A stretch of DNA of 64,000 nt from Macrothele yani. Taxonomy: Eukaryota > Arthropoda > Arachnida > Araneae > Macrothelidae. How positions within the stretch are numbered: the stretch's first letter is position 1; every line of letters begins with the position of its first letter. Below are positions 1 to 9,697 of the stretch, piece after piece. The notes beneath the pieces were generated by a model. That model had not been told where the DNA came from and ran no database searches. It saw only the letters and a list, made by a program, of their open reading frames with translations. The stretch spans positions 16,587,803 to 16,651,802 of the forward strand of contig CM077034.1 in the NCBI GenBank assembly GCA_039090855.1, written 5' to 3'. The position numbers and the translations under genes were made by a program.

Positions 1-586
1 GAGTTATGGTTTGTGGCGCAATTGGATATGACACCCGCACCCCTCTGGTACGCATCGCCGGTAAATTCAACAGGCACCGCACCATCTCCGACGTTTTGGA
101 GCCTGTAGTCCTCCCTTACCTGCAGGACCTGCCAGCGGCCACGTTTCAACAGGACAATGCGCGCCCGCACGTGGCACGCATCGTGCAACAATTCTTCACG
201 GCCCACCAAGTGTCACTGCTGCCGTGGCCCGCCTGTTCTCCCGATGTGTCACCAATCGAATACGTCTGGTCGCTGATCGGCAACCGAGTGGCCCGGCAAG
301 CACCACCCGCGGCTACGCCTGATGAACTGTGGCAACGTGTGGAAGCAGCCTGGACCGACATACCCCAAACCCACATCCAAAGCCTCTTCCGTTCGATGCC
401 GCGGCGTGTGGCGGCCGTTATTTCCAGCCATGGGGGCCACAGGAACTATTGATGTCTGCGTGTTCCGCAAGTCGCACGAGCCTGTAAGCTCAATCGTTTC
501 ATTTTTGTATCTGTTGTTATGTGTCCAGGAAATCTAGCTGACGTCTCGTGTCCTTCTTGGTGTTGTATTTTGTGTGGCCAGCGGTA
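1..586 (+). mobile_element. Tc1-like transposon, 3' part (left end outside window)
   Basis: The window opens inside a Tc1-like element. The transposase reading frame is open from the first bases. After its stop codon about 130 bp of 3' sequence runs to a probable inverted-repeat end (TGTGTGGCCAGCGG) followed by TA at 585-586, the expected target duplication. The matching left end is outside the window, so the boundary is inferred from position and the TA only. The tail differs from the other Tc1 families here. The (ATC)n tail of a LINE starts directly after it. Confidence 0.75.
3..452 (+). CDS. Tc1-like transposase, C-terminal catalytic part
   Basis: This is the C-terminal part of a Tc1-family DDE transposase, which cuts and rejoins the element's own ends in the nucleus. 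The second catalytic Asp sits in FQQDNARPH and the third acidic residue in SPIEYVW. Exactly 34 residues separate them, the D34E spacing of Tc1-like enzymes. The closing [15 protein letters not shown] block is the usual Tc1 C-terminus, and the frame ends at a TGA at 450-452. The helix-turn-helix part and the first Asp lie upstream of the window, so activity cannot be judged. No stop or frameshift is seen in the visible part, making this one of the cleaner transposase fragments here. It is a transposon gene, not a host gene. Confidence 0.9.
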   Translation, partial: VMVCGAIGYDTRTPLVRIAGKFNRHRTISDVLEPVVLPYLQDLPAATFQQDNARPHVARIVQQFFTAHQVSLLPWPACSPDVSPIEYVWSLIGNRVARQAPPAATPDELWQRVEAAWTDIPQTHIQSLFRSMPRRVAAVISSHGGHRNY

Positions 587-1794
587 TATCATCATCATCA
601 TTGTCAAGCATGATCAATCCACTGCTGGACGAAGGTCTTCCCAAGTTTCCTCCACAACGGTCTGTCTTGTGCCAGTCTCCTCCATGTCACTCCCGCATAC
701 TTTCGAATTCCATCCACCCATCTCCCATGTGGTCTTCTTCTGGGTCTTTTCCTGTAACTTGGAATATAATCTAAAATTTCGGCTGTCCATCGACGGTCTG
801 TTCTTCTGGCAGTATGTCCAGCTCATTGCTATTTCAGGGATTTAAATCTGATCATGATGTCTTGTCATTTTTCGGATCCACGAGTTCCTCTTCTTATCTC
901 TCCTGGTTACACCAAGCATGCACCTCTCCATGCTGCTTTGAGTTGTCTGCAGCCTTTGTATGTCTCTTTTAGTTAAGGTCCACGTCTCTGCACCATACGT
1001 AAGCACTGGAAGGATGCATTGATCAAACACTTTTCTTTTAAGACATAATGGCATATTGCTCTTGAAAATTATGCTGTTTCTTCCAAAAGCTCTCCAGGCA
1101 AGTTTTGTATGCCGATTAATTTCTTCATCAATGTGACCCTCACTTGATATCTGCTGTCCAAGATAAACGTACGTGTCTGTTATCTCCAGCTTTTCTCCAT
1201 CAATCGATAAATCTTCATTTCTTGTAAAAGCATTGAACATCACTTTTGTCTTCTGAAAGTTCATTTTTAATCCCACTTCTTTATTCTTGTCAGCAAGTTC
1301 CTGGATCATACTCTGCAGCTCTGATGGGGTAGTTGCAAAAATGACTATGTCATGAGCAAAACGAAGGTGAGTTAGATAATCTCCATTAATCTTTATCCCT
1401 TTGTTTTACCAGTTCAGTGATTGAAAGACATTTTCCAATGTGGCATTAAAGAGCTTCGGAGATATGGTGTCACCTTGTCTCACTCCCTTTCCAATTTTTA
1501 TGTGTGTTGTATTTTCAAACAACCGAATCTTTGCACTTGCATTTTCATAGATGTTATTAATAATATTAATGTACGCATCTTCAATACCGCAGGATTTCAG
1601 AGTCGTGGTAACTGCTGATGGTTTCACCGAATCAAAGGCTTTTTCATAATCGATAAAAGCCATGCATAATGGAAGTTCATATTCCCTCGCTCTTTCAATT
1701 AGTTCTCTCAGTACGTGGATATGATCTATTGTGCTGTAGCCACTCCTGAATCCAGCTTGTTCTCTCGGTTGAACCATGTCCAGTGTCACCTTCA
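587..1794 (-). pseudogene. RTE-type LINE, 5'-truncated reverse transcriptase (copy 1)
   Basis: This is the 3' end of a non-LTR retrotransposon read on the minus strand. It covers the reverse transcriptase palm, thumb and C-terminal region, ending in a short (GATGAT)n-type tail at 587-605. Motifs in order are AFIDYEKAFDSV (palm), GVRQGDTISP, the catalytic box and YGAETWTLTKRD. The catalytic FADD seen in the copy at 40.5-42 kb reads FAHD here, an active-site loss. A stop splits the frame near 1404, another break lies near 842, and the tail region is frameshifted. At 1794 the match to the longer copy stops in mid-gene, as in 5' truncation during target-primed reverse transcription. RTE clade is inferred from the C-terminal region and the short tandem-repeat tail. 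Confidence 0.85.
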
Positions 1795-2577
1795 TATATA
1801 TAGAAAGAGAGAGGTAAAATTGCGAGTCCCCCCCCCCCTTTTTTTTTCTTTTTCAGAGGCATTCAAAATTTTACCGTAGGATTTAATATTCTGAAATTTC
1901 CTTTAAACCTTTTTAACAGTTATACGTCTTTTAAGGCCGTCTGAACGTATAACGAAAGTTCACCATAAATATTGGCTACACACAGATTTAATAAAGCTAG
2001 GTAATTTGTTTATTTGCGTATATATGTTAACAGACATGCTGAAAATAAAAATTATACATACGCGTGTATTTCGTAACCTTTTGATTTTCACGACCCAGTA
2101 ATCTCTCCATCCAAGCCTTGCGAGCTGCCAAATCTTAAATTCAGAACCCAGATTTAAACACATTCCGGGAAATTATTGTCAAGAATCAAGCTCATAAATT
2201 GTATCAACCTCAAAACCCCGCCCTTTTTTTTGTGTTGAGGTGTAAAAGAACTGGTTCCCCAGACAATGTACGATGGCGGAAATGCGAACAGCAGGTGCAG
2301 AAAAAGAAGCAACACGTTGCCATAAAACCTCTGGGAGACCCGTAATTGTTACCGCGAAATGCGAGAAAAAGGTGGATCACGTGATTCCTCAAAGTGTTTG
2401 CAAAACTTCCCCCCCCCCCCCCACACGGAAACCGCAACCACATCTTAAACTTCTTTGCAAGAATTTTCTGTTCGCTAACTCCTTCCTATTATGTTCCTTT
2501 GATTTTAGAAAATTTAGAAACCGACGAAAATCCTGAGAAATCTGTGCTACAAACAAAATATGGTTAGCGTCTTTTAA
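1795..2577. other. No gene recognised
   Basis: This is AT-rich sequence with poly-C/poly-T runs near 1829-1850 and 2408-2421. No transposase, reverse transcriptase or RNA motif was found on either strand. The short open frames are not supported by any family match. Confidence 0.5.
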
Positions 2578-2735
2578 TACACTGACGGGAAAAAAAATCC
2601 CAACACCACGAAAAAATAGTTGTAGAGGAATGAAATGGCGGCAATACATTTGTATAGGTAACATATTTAACCGATTAAGGTTTCAAGATCACAGCTTAAT
2701 GTAAGCGCGAGAAGAGCCATTGAAATGCTGGTACA

Positions 2736-4001
2736 TTAATAACCGGTGTAACCTCCAGAATGTTGAATGCAAGCACGCAAACGTTCATGCATTGTGTCGT
2801 ACAGGTGCTGGATGTCAGTTTGTGGGATGAAGTTCCATGCCTGTTGCACTTGGTCGGTCAATACAGGGACGGTTAATGCTGGTTGGGGGTGACGCTGGAG
2901 TTTTCGTCCAATGATGCGTGCTCGATAGGTGAAAGATCTGGTGATCTAGCAGGCCACGGCAACATGTCGACACTTTGTAGAGCATGTTGGATTACAACAG
3001 CGGTATGCGGGCGAGCGTTATCCTGTTAGAAAACACCCCTGGAATGCTGTTGATGAATGGCAGCACAACAGGTTGAATCACCAGACCGTCGTACAACTGT
3101 GCCGTCAGGGTGCGTGGGATAACCACGCGAGTGCTCCTGCTGTCATAGGAAATTGCTCCCCAGACCATAACTCCAGGTGTAGGTCCAGTGTGCCGCCCCG
3201 GTGGCGCAGTGGTCTAAGGCGTTGGCCTCTGATCATTCGTCCGTAAGGGGTCCGGGTTCGAATCCCGGTCAGGCATGGATGTTGTGTTTGTCTTACGGCA
3301 CTGGCTCTCTCCCTTCCCTGGAACCAGTGACCCTAAATTAGGGACGGGCGACTGCTTATAGCCCATTGAGTTGCTCACGGTGGTCGTTAAACCTCCAATC
3401 AAAAAAAAAAAAAAAAAAAAAAAAAAATAGGTCCAGTGTGTCTCGGCCGCAGACAGGTTGGTTGCAGGCGCTCACCTGGCCTCCTTCTAACCAACACACG
3501 GCCATCACTGGCATCCAGGCAGAACCGGCTTTCATCAGAAAACACAACAGATCTCCACTCCGTCCTCCAATGAGCTCTAGCTTGACACCACTGACGTCGC
3601 AAATGGCAGTGGTTGGGAGTAAGTGGAATGCACGCTACAGGGCGTCTGGCTCGGAGCTGTCCTTCAAGTAACCGATTTGTAACAGTTCGTTGGGTCACTG
3701 TGGTGGCAACTGCAGCTCGAATTGCTGCCGCAGACGCGGTACGATGCGCCACGGCCATACGCCGTGCACGGCGGTCTTCCCTCTCAGTAGTGCCACGTGG
3801 CCGGCCGGAATCCGGTCTTCTTGAGGCAGTACCTTCCCTTGACCACCGCTGCCAACAATCATGCACAGTGGCTACATTCCTGTCAAGTCGTTCTGCAATA
3901 TTGCGGAAAGAAAATCCACCTTCTCGTAGCCCTATTATTACACGACCTCGTTCAAACTCCGTGAGCTGTTGATAATGGCTTCTTCGTCTTCTTAAAGGCA
4001 T
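2736..4001 (-). pseudogene. Tc1-like transposase, family A copy 1 (disrupted)
   Basis: The start codon at 4001 opens a good N-terminus. A basic tail is followed by a paired helix-turn-helix (LTEFERGRVI..GLREGGFSFRNIAERL, then VATVHDCWQRWSREG), an arginine-rich linker, and the first catalytic Asp in FSDESRFCL. The gene is then broken by a SINE at 3193-3427. Beyond the SINE the second catalytic block reads with a stop in place of the first Gln of the QQDNARPH motif. A one-base deletion near 3035 is shared with the sister copy at 58.2 kb. The reading ends with GGYTGY and a stop at 2736-2738. The enzyme is dead. Confidence 0.88.
3193..3427 (+). mobile_element. tRNA-headed SINE1 inserted in Tc1-A
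   Basis: A polymerase-III style head with A box (TGGCGCAGTGGTCTAAG) and B box (GGGTTCGAATCCC) is followed by a conserved body (CTGCTTATAGCCCATTGAG) and a poly(A) tail. The 13 bp target duplication TAGGTCCAGTGTG lies at 3180-3192 and 3428-3440. The head's GGTCTAAGGCG resembles tRNA-Leu, but the anticodon arm is not convincing. This is the type copy for the SINE1 family in this window. Confidence 0.93.
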
Positions 4002-4247
4002 TCTTGACTAACATCAACACACTACGTCGAATCTCAACGATAACTAACGCTCACGAACGTTACAGCGCGTATTTACAGCAAACCTGCTTTGCATGTTCCG
4101 AGGGGCGCTACTAGCGCCACACGTATGCGCCGAGCGCGAAATTTGCATAGACGTCATCTTACAGATGTACTCTCACTGCCTACCAATTGTCGTTTATCTA
4201 ACACAACCCTTTCTTGGTGTTGGGATTTTTTTTTTTCTGTCAGTTTA

Positions 4248-4741
4248 GTTTTTGAAAACAAATTCGTTTCAGAAAAAGTCCTTTAAAAAAAATGGTACTG
4301 TTTACTTAATTTAGTACTACTTCCTGCATGGTTCATTTATAAGATTATTCGAGGAAAGACTTTCTCCTGTGAGATTTAAGAGTTATACACAGTCGTATGG
4401 GAATAATATGACCACCTATCTGCGCACATCGCCAACGGGATGTGAGGGTGGGCTTGAGCCCACCCTGATATTTCTCTGGCCCCACCCAGTTCAAAATGTG
4501 CCATTTTCAGAATATTTAATTTTAAAATATAATCTGCATTTCGTCAAGTCTTATGTTTCATTTCATGTAGTTCTACCTATCAGGTGTGAAACTTTATTCT
4601 TGGCCCCTAACTGCAACGTCGTCAAGTGCAAATAGCTGTGTGCAATAATGGCGGATTGCAGCGCCATCCAACAGCTTTCCAGGCAACCGTAACCGCTCAC
4701 TGCTGTGGTGACAGAAGGGACGAAAGTTGACGGTGAAAGCA
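4248..4741. other. No gene; one short perfect hairpin
   Basis: The only notable structure is a 10 bp perfect inverted repeat, AGGGTGGGCT and its complement at 4445-4466, with a 2-base loop. No coding or RNA gene is recognised. Confidence 0.5.
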
Positions 4742-5662
4742 ATGTCGTTCGAGAAGACACATTTGAGGAACTGTCTCCTTTTCGCGTTTCAGCTGAAAAC
4801 AAGTGCCCAGCAAATGATCTTTGCTGCTTTGGGTGATGCTGCTGTGTCCTACAGTACGTGTAAGAAGTGGTTCCAGCTGTTTAAGCAGGGAAAATTCGAT
4901 CTCCGTGATGCAGAACGTCCGGGACAGCCACAGAAAGTTGAGGAACTGGAACAACTGTTGCACGCGGATCCCTGTCGCACACAGTCAGAGCTCGCCTAGG
5001 AACTAGGCAAGCCAGTGCAAAAGCGCCTGCACAAGCTTTGACGGATTCACAAGGAGCGCCGTTGTGTGCCCCACCAACTCACAGCTGCGAACAAGTCTAG
5101 GCGCTACGATGTTGATGTATCCTTGCTCTCCAGATTCAAGAAGGATTTCCCGCACAAGATTTTGACCTGTGATGAGGAGTGGATCCTCTATACGATAATC
5201 CTAAGCGGCTCAAATCGTGGGTTTATCCAGGTCAGCCTATACCGCCAAGCCGAATATCCATGCCAGGAAGTTGTTGCTGTGCATATGGTGAGATCAGAGC
5301 GGTGTCGTACACTATGAGTTGCTCCAACCTGGTGAAAAGGTCAATGCTGAGCGTTATTGTCAGCAATTCATTCGTGTGAGTGACGCAATGGAGGCGAAAA
5401 GGCTTTAAACACGATCACCGACCTGGGATGGGAGATTTTGTCCCGCCCGGGGTATTCTCCAGACTTCGCCCCGTCGGATTATCAGCTCTTTCGCTCCCTG
5501 CAACATCACCTGAGTGATACGCACTTCATTTCTGTCGAGGAGGTCCACACAAGTATTGATGACTTTATCAACTCGAAACAGCCCTCTTTTTTCCGCAGTG
5601 GCATTCGGGAGTTCCGATGGCTTAAATGTATCCAACACGACGGGGATTATTTCCCTGATTAG
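4742..5662 (+). pseudogene. Mariner-like transposase remnant
   Basis: The N-terminus starting MSFEKTHLRNCLLF has the HTH fold of mariner transposases (STCKKWFQLFKQGKFDLRD, then the ERPGQP linker). An in-frame stop falls at 4997-4999 and more stops follow. The first catalytic Asp is present in ILTCDEEW. The second Asp block (normally HDNARPH) is lost: around 5390-5420 the frame passes directly into TITDLGWEIL. The last block, YSPDFAPSDYQLF, retains the mariner C-terminal Asp. No clear inverted repeats were found. This is an old inactive copy of a different mariner family from those at 14.3, 20.3 and 21.7 kb. Confidence 0.85.
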
Positions 5663-5923
5663 GTACGTATTCGATTTGCTATGATTCGCTGCCAACGTGT
5701 CGTGCCTATGGCCGAGAATTAAGTTGCAGACCTGATAGAAGCTTCTTTTTCATATTAGTATGACTAGGGGACGATGAGGAGAGTCGGCAGGAATTTAGAG
5801 AGAGAGAGATCATTACTACTATACCGTGCAAATTAATTGGGACCAAGTAAAAAATCACTCTTTCTCCCAAAACTATGCCTTTATATCATTCTATGCCTTG
5901 ATATACACTGATAAATACCTGTA

Positions 5924-8900
5924 TTAGTATGAAGTATGTCCTCCTTTAGCAGAAATGAACTCTTGAATTCGTTTTGGCATTGACTCCACTAATTGAGTGC
6001 ACATATTTTTCACTTCAACCACACTTTTATAGCATTCGCTATCATGCGTTCTTTAGTTGTACAGTCCGTTTTACCTAAACGTCTCTTCATAATCGTGGAA
6101 CCACACTTTTATAGCATTCGTTATCATGCGTTCTTTGGTTGTACAGTCCATTTTACCTAAACGTCTCTTCATAATCGTGGAACCACACTTTTATAGCATT
6201 CGTTATCATGCGTTCTTTGGTTGTACAGTCCATTTTACCTAAACGTCTCTTCATAATCGTGGAACCACACTTTTATAGCATTCGTTATCATGCGTTCGTT
6301 GGTTGTACAGTCCATTTTGCCTAAACGTCTCTTCATAATCGTGGAACCACACTTTTATAGCATTCATTATCATGCGTTCGTTGGTTGTACAGTCCACTTT
6401 ACCTAAACATCTCTTCATAATCGTGGAACCACACTTTTATAGCATTCGTTATCATGCGTTCGTTGGTTGTACAGTCCATTTTACCGAAACGTCTCTTCAT
6501 AATCGTGGAACCACACTTTTATAGCATTCGTTATCATGCGTTCGTTGGTTGTACAGTCCACTTTACCGAAACGTCTCTTCATAATCGTGGAACCACACTT
6601 TTATAGCATTCGTTATCATGCGTTCGTTGGTTGTACAGTCCACTTTACCGAAACGTCTCTTCATAATCGTGGAACCACACTTTTATAGCATTCGTTATCA
6701 TGCGTTCGTTGGTTGTACAGTCCACTTTACCTAAACGTCTCTTCATAATCGTGGAACCACACTTTTATAGCATTCGTTACCATGCGTTCTTTGGTTGTAC
6801 AGTCCATTTTACCTAAACGTCTCTTCATAATCGTGGAACCACACTTTTATAGCATTCGTTATCATGCGTTCTTTGGTTGTACAGTCCAGTTTACCTAAAC
6901 GTCTCTTCATAATCGTGGAACCACACTTTTATAGCATTCGTTATCATGCGTTCTTTGGTTGTACAGTCCATTTTACCTAAACGTCTCTTCATAATCGTGG
7001 AACCACACTTTTATAGCATTCGTTATCATGCGTTCGTTGGTTGTACAGTCCATTTTACCTAAACATCTCTTCATAATCGTGGAACCACACTTTTATAGCA
7101 TTCGTTATCATGCGTTCGTTGGTTGTACAGTCCATTTTGCCTAAACATCTCTTCATAATCGTGGAACCACACTTTTATAGCATTCGTTATCATGCGTTCG
7201 TTGGTTGTACAGTCCACTTTACCTAAACATCTCTTCATAATCGTGGAACCACACTTTTATAGCATTCGTTATCATGCGTTCTTTGGTTGTACAGTCCAAT
7301 TTACCTTAAACGTCTCTTCATAATCGTGGAACCACACTTTTATAGCATTCGTTATCATGCGTTCTTTGGGTGTACAGTCCATTTTGCCTAAACGTCTCTT
7401 CATAATCGTGGAACCACACTTTTATAGCATTCGTTATCATGCGTTCTTTGGTTGTACAGTCCATTTTACCTAAACGTCTCTTCATAATCGTGGAACCACA
7501 CTTTTATAGCATTCGTTATCATGCGTTCTTTGGTTGTACAGTCCATTTTACCTAAACGTCTCTTCATAATCGTGGAACCACACTTTTATAGCATTCGTTA
7601 TCATGCGTTCTTTGGTTGTACAGTCCATTTTACCTAAACGTCTCTTCATAATCGTGGAACCACACTTTTATAGCATTCGTTATCATGCGTTCTTTGGTTG
7701 TACAGTCCATTTTACCTAAACGTCTCTTCATAATCGTGGAACCACACTTTTATAGCATTCGTTATCATGCGTTCTTTGGTTGTACAGTCCATTTTACCTA
7801 AACGTCTCTTCATAATCGTGGAACCACACTTTTATAGCATTCGTTATCATGCGTTCTTTGGTTGTACAGTCCATTTTACCTAAACGTCTCTTCATAATCG
7901 TGGAACCACACTTTTATAGCATTCGTTATCATGCGTTCTTTGGTTGTACAGTCCATTTTACCTAAACGTCTCTTCATAATCGTGGAACCACACTTTTATA
8001 GCATTCGTTATCATGCGTTCTTTGGTTGTACAGTCCATTTTACCTAAACGTCTCTTCATAATCGTGGAACCACACTTTTATAGCATTCGTTATCATGCGT
8101 TCTTTGGTTGTACAGTCCATTTTACCTAAACGTCTCTTCATAATCGTGGAACCACACTTTTATAGCATTCGTTATCATGCGTTCTTTGGTTGTACAGTCC
8201 ATTTTACCTAAACGTCTCTTCATAATCGTGGAACCACACTTTTATAGCATTCGTTATCATGCGTTCTTTGGTTGTACAGTCCATTTTACCTAAACGTCTC
8301 TTCATAATCGTGGAACCACACTTTTATAGCATTCGTTATCATGCGTTCTTTGGTTGTACAGTCCATTTTACCTAAACGTCTCTTCATAATCGTGGAACCA
8401 CACTTTTATAGCATTCGTTATCATGCGTTCTTTGGTTGTACAGTCCAGTTTACCTAAACGTCTCTTCATAATCGTGGAACCACACTTTTATAGCATTCGT
8501 TATCATGCGTTCGTTGGTTGTACAGTCCATTTTACCTAAACGTCTGTTCAAAATATTCCACAAGTTTTCTATGGGATTTAAGTATGGTGAATTTCCAGGC
8601 CAATGAATTTGACTTTTACAGCATGAAATTCTTGACCAATATCGAATTGTGACATGGGGCCAAGTCTTGTTGAAATGTCCCGTCAAAAGTTTGCAAGAAT
8701 GGAACAATCCTACGTTGTAATATTTTTACGTACTTGGCTGAATTCATCATACCTTGAACAGGAACTAAGCTTCCAGTGCCATTTGATGTGAAAAAACCCC
8801 AAAACATCTGTTTCAGAGGGTGTTTTACAGTTTGTTTCACATGCTCAGGTCTTAAGTTGCTTCGTCTAACGACATTTGCTTGGCAACCCTGCACAAATAA

Positions 8901-9365
8901 ATGAGTTTCATTTCTGAAAATTACCTTTTTCCAGTCGTCAGCAGTCCATGATTTATATTTTTTGGCCCATGCTAAACGTTTTATCTTCATTTTCGCATTC
9001 AAATATTGTTTTTTCGTTGGTCTTCTTGCCTTCCGGCCAACTTCCAGAAGCCTACGGCGTACAGTTGAAGCGCTAACATCACAACCACTAGCAAATAAAT
9101 CTCTTTGAAGGTCGGTGCTTGTCTTTTTTGGATTCATTTTACTATTTCTGATTAGATAATTATCGGTTTGTGGAGTTGTTTTCAGTTTGTTTCCACATTT
9201 ACCTCTCCTTTTTGGAGACGATGATCCAGATGCATTGTATCACGTAAGCAGTTTTGATACACTTGATTTGCCTACACCAACTGCAGAAGCGATATCTCTC
9301 ACTGTCATAGAAGTGTGATCCTTCAGAGCAATTATTTTTGCACGCTTCCTTGGGGAAATATTCAT
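5924..9365 (-). pseudogene. Tc1-like transposase, family B, expanded internally
   Basis: Translation on the minus strand starts at 9365 (MNISPRKRAK). It has an HTH region (TVRDIASAVGVGKSSVSKLL) and an in-frame stop at 9240-9242. It continues through RLAWAKKYKSWTADDWKKVIF, a first acidic motif changed to RNETHLF (Asp to Asn), FQQDLAPCHN and SPYLNPIENLWN. A frameshift lies near 8620. Just after NRRLGKMDC..NAIKVW the gene enters about 31 tandem copies of that 82 bp stretch. The normal C-terminus (VEVKNMCTQLVESMPKRIQ, then GGHTSY and a stop at 5924-5926) lies on the far side, 2.5 kb away. Because 82 is not a multiple of three, the second unit shifts frame and stops. Confidence 0.9.
6018..8545. 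repeat. 82 bp minisatellite made from Tc1-B coding sequence (~31 units)
   Basis: The unit runs from ACCACACTTTTATAGCATTC to TCTTCATAATCGTGGA with an 82 bp period. Units at about 7400-8440 are almost identical, while those towards the 5' side carry recurrent variants (CGTTGG for CTTTGG, ACATCTC for ACGTCTC, CACTTTACC for CATTTTACC). Similar variant orders appear near 6290-6480 and 7020-7260, suggesting block duplication. One unit near 7305 has an extra T. The unit corresponds to the transposase segment just after the PIEN motif. Confidence 0.97.
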
Positions 9366-9697
9366 TTTTCAATACACGAAAGCAACACGTACTCACAGAG
9401 AGCAAAAAAACTAACATCCACCTGTTACACACGAAAGCTCACAACTGAAGCTGAAGTGCCCATTTCCTGATTAAAACCTGGCGAACCACATTCTTACTAT
9501 CAAGTTCTAACAGTCACACCTCCTCACAGCTGACAAAACCGGTTTACTTGGGTTTCCCGACATCAACTGGTGATCGCATTACAATTCTGAGAATAAAATA
9601 GCTTGTCCCAATTAATTTGCACGGTATGTTGAAATGTGATATCTGATCTATTGATATAGTTCTGTAATAAAGCCAATTTCCGTAAGTTTGACTTGTA

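Larger units (their letters stand above)
2580..4245 (-). mobile_element. Tc1-like transposon, family A copy 1, split by a SINE
   Basis: Inverted ends mark a complete element: CACTGACGGG then a purine run and TCCCAACACCA on the left, and TGGTGTTGGGA then a T run and CTGTCAG on the right. TA lies at 2578-2579 and 4246-4247. Removing the SINE and its duplicated site leaves about 1.42 kb, nearly the size of the sister copy at 58246-59656 (1411 bp). The transposase lies on the minus strand. Confidence 0.92.
5824..9624 (-). mobile_element. Tc1-like transposon, family B, carrying an internal 82 bp array
   Basis: The left end CCGTGCAAATTAATTGGGAC at 5824 is mirrored at the right (GTCCCAATTAATTTGCACGG, ending 9624). 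Both are bordered by TA (5822-5823 and 9625-9626), so this is one element of about 3.8 kb. Tc1 elements are normally 1.2-1.7 kb. The excess is a tandem array of an 82 bp piece of its own transposase gene. Confidence 0.93.

Noticed and set aside
3399..4001. 200-codon frame ending in a run of Phe
   Set aside because: The Phe run is the SINE poly(A) tail read in reverse. The true transposase frame is interrupted there.
4445..4466. Rho-independent terminator
   Set aside because: The hairpin is perfect, but no T run follows and the context is a eukaryotic transposon-rich region.
6018..8545. CRISPR array (regular short repeats)
   Set aside because: No unique spacers: the whole 82 bp repeats without interruption, and the unit is transposase coding sequence in a eukaryotic transposon.
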